From Acetobacterium tundrae (lineage in GTDB: Bacteria; Bacillota; Clostridia; Eubacteriales; Eubacteriaceae), in contig NZ_RXYB01000006.1 of assembly GCF_008086615.1 (NCBI RefSeq), positions 62,001-126,000 of the forward strand: a stretch of DNA of 64,000 nt, in the 5' to 3' direction. Position 1 is the first letter of the stretch; the number at the start of each line of letters is the position of its first letter. The translations under genes and the position numbers were made by a program. The notes beneath the pieces were generated by a model. That model was not told the DNA's origin. It did not search any database and worked only from the letters and a program-made list of their open reading frames with translations. Of the stretch, positions 63,375 through 64,000 are shown piece by piece.

Positions 63375-64000
63375 ATGAATTTGGACCCATATAATGTATT
63401 AGGCGTTGCTCATGATGCCAGTGATGAGGACGTTACAAAAGCTTATAAAAAACTGGCAAAAAAATATCACCCTGATTTGAATCCTGGCAATCAAGAAGCG
63501 GCAAAGAAAATGAGTGAGGTCAATGCTGCCTATGATGATATAAAGAGTGGCAAGGCAAACGGATATGGCACTGCTTATGGGATGAACGGAAATCAGAGCG
63601 GATCAGCCAGTCAGGGCCGGACAACTTACGATCCATTTGGCGGTTTTGGCGGGAATCAAAATACCGGCAGACAATCGGATCCTTTTGAAGGATTTGACCC
63701 TTTTGAATGGATTTTCGGTTCTTATTCCGATCAGAATCAGAACAACAGAAGCAGCGGTTTTGATCAGGCCAGAAACTATATCAATATGGGATATTATCAA
63801 GACGCATTAAATGTGCTGAATAATATTTCGGAAAGAAACGCAAAGTGGTATTATTATAGTGCGGTTGCAACTAACGAAATAGGTGATCAGGCCACTGCCC
63901 TCAATTACGCCAGAACGGCGGTTCAAATGGAACCGAGTAATACTGAATATCAAAGTGTCATGAATAAAATTGAAAAGGGCGGCCATTTCTATGAACGCCA
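63375..64000 (+). CDS. DnaJ-domain protein, 3' truncated by window end
   Basis: Open from ATG 63375 to the window edge (208 codons). Residues 1-60 are a J domain (DPYNVLGVAHDASDEDVTKAY, with the HPD motif KYHPDLNPG), then a Gly/Phe/Asn-rich linker (about 70-130) and a helical TPR-like region (YYQDALNVLNNISERNAKWY). There is no Cys-rich zinc finger in the visible part, so it is not canonical DnaJ. It lies 87 bp after dnaK, GAGGTAG upstream, and would be its partner. Confidence 0.88.
   Translation, partial: MNLDPYNVLGVAHDASDEDVTKAYKKLAKKYHPDLNPGNQEAAKKMSEVNAAYDDIKSGKANGYGTAYGMNGNQSGSASQGRTTYDPFGGFGGNQNTGRQSDPFEGFDPFEWIFGSYSDQNQNNRSSGFDQARNYINMGYYQDALNVLNNISERNAKWYYYSAVATNEIGDQATALNYARTAVQMEPSNTEYQSVMNKIEKGGHFYER

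Overview
The window looks like chromosome of a strictly anaerobic, low-to-moderate G+C member of the Clostridia, most like Acetobacterium/Eubacterium (Eubacteriaceae). This rests on gene content only: Gram-positive style AGGAGG ribosome binding sites with frequent TTG/GTG starts, a uroporphyrinogen-decarboxylase-like (UroD-fold) methyltransferase beside a transporter and a clostridial Fe-S old-yellow-enzyme, a stand-alone molybdate-binding Mop protein, a T-box leader and NHLM-type peptide export genes. No rRNA, tRNA or CRISPR array was seen.

Layout. 1-3.9 kb: end of a GH94 phosphorylase-like gene, two csbD-type stress genes, a 47-residue membrane protein behind a tandemly duplicated sigma-B-like promoter, a cytoplasmic alpha-amylase and a YggT-like protein. 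4.2-9.5 kb: NarL/DesK-type two-component system divergent from an ABC-2 exporter (one ATPase, two permeases), with a long palindrome between. 9.7-12.3 kb: regulator with desulfoferrodoxin-like tail, DUF2087 protein, chloramphenicol acetyltransferase-type enzyme, flavodoxin-fold oxidoreductase. 12.5-14.2 kb: scrap zone with a deleted copy of an Fe-S flavoprotein gene and a dead IS4-type element with 20-bp terminal repeats. 14.5-18.3 kb: OmpR/HK pair, TVP38 protein, peptide deformylase, VOC protein. 18.5-20.1 kb: Fe-S flavoprotein and PadR regulator, each preceded by the same TATCCAAnGTTGGATA-type palindrome. 20.2-26.1 kb: TetR, UroD-like methyltransferase, MFS carrier and 2,4-dienoyl-CoA-reductase-like flavoenzyme, a likely catabolic module. 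26.4-35.7 kb: signalling island (diguanylate cyclase, SPFH protein, soluble chemoreceptor, HD-GYP response regulator, CheY-like regulator, PAS kinase with a 21-residue repeated signalling helix). 36.2-40.2 kb: broken IS1182-type transposase, Mop, DUF2284 protein, cation/proton antiporter.

40.3-55.9 kb is the most interesting region: one apparent operon that reads as a ribosomally made peptide (RiPP) pathway. It holds five B12-dependent-type radical SAM modules in four proteins (one is an in-line double module of about 1196 residues), a Nif11-type precursor with a Gly-Gly site and a 19-residue Cys-free core, a LivJ-like solute-binding lipoprotein, an HlyD-like adaptor, a C39 peptidase/ABC exporter and a second ABC exporter of the NHLM type. 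The likely logic is leader recognition by the radical SAM enzymes (each ends in a PqqD-like segment), modification of the core, cleavage after Gly-Gly and export. The chemistry of the product is unknown; C-methylation is a reasonable first guess.

56.0-64.0 kb: bacteriohemerythrin; a T-box leader with a probable UGG (Trp) specifier reading into an iron-type alcohol dehydrogenase, a TrpXYZ-like ABC importer and a cupin; then dnaK and a DnaJ-domain protein cut by the window end.
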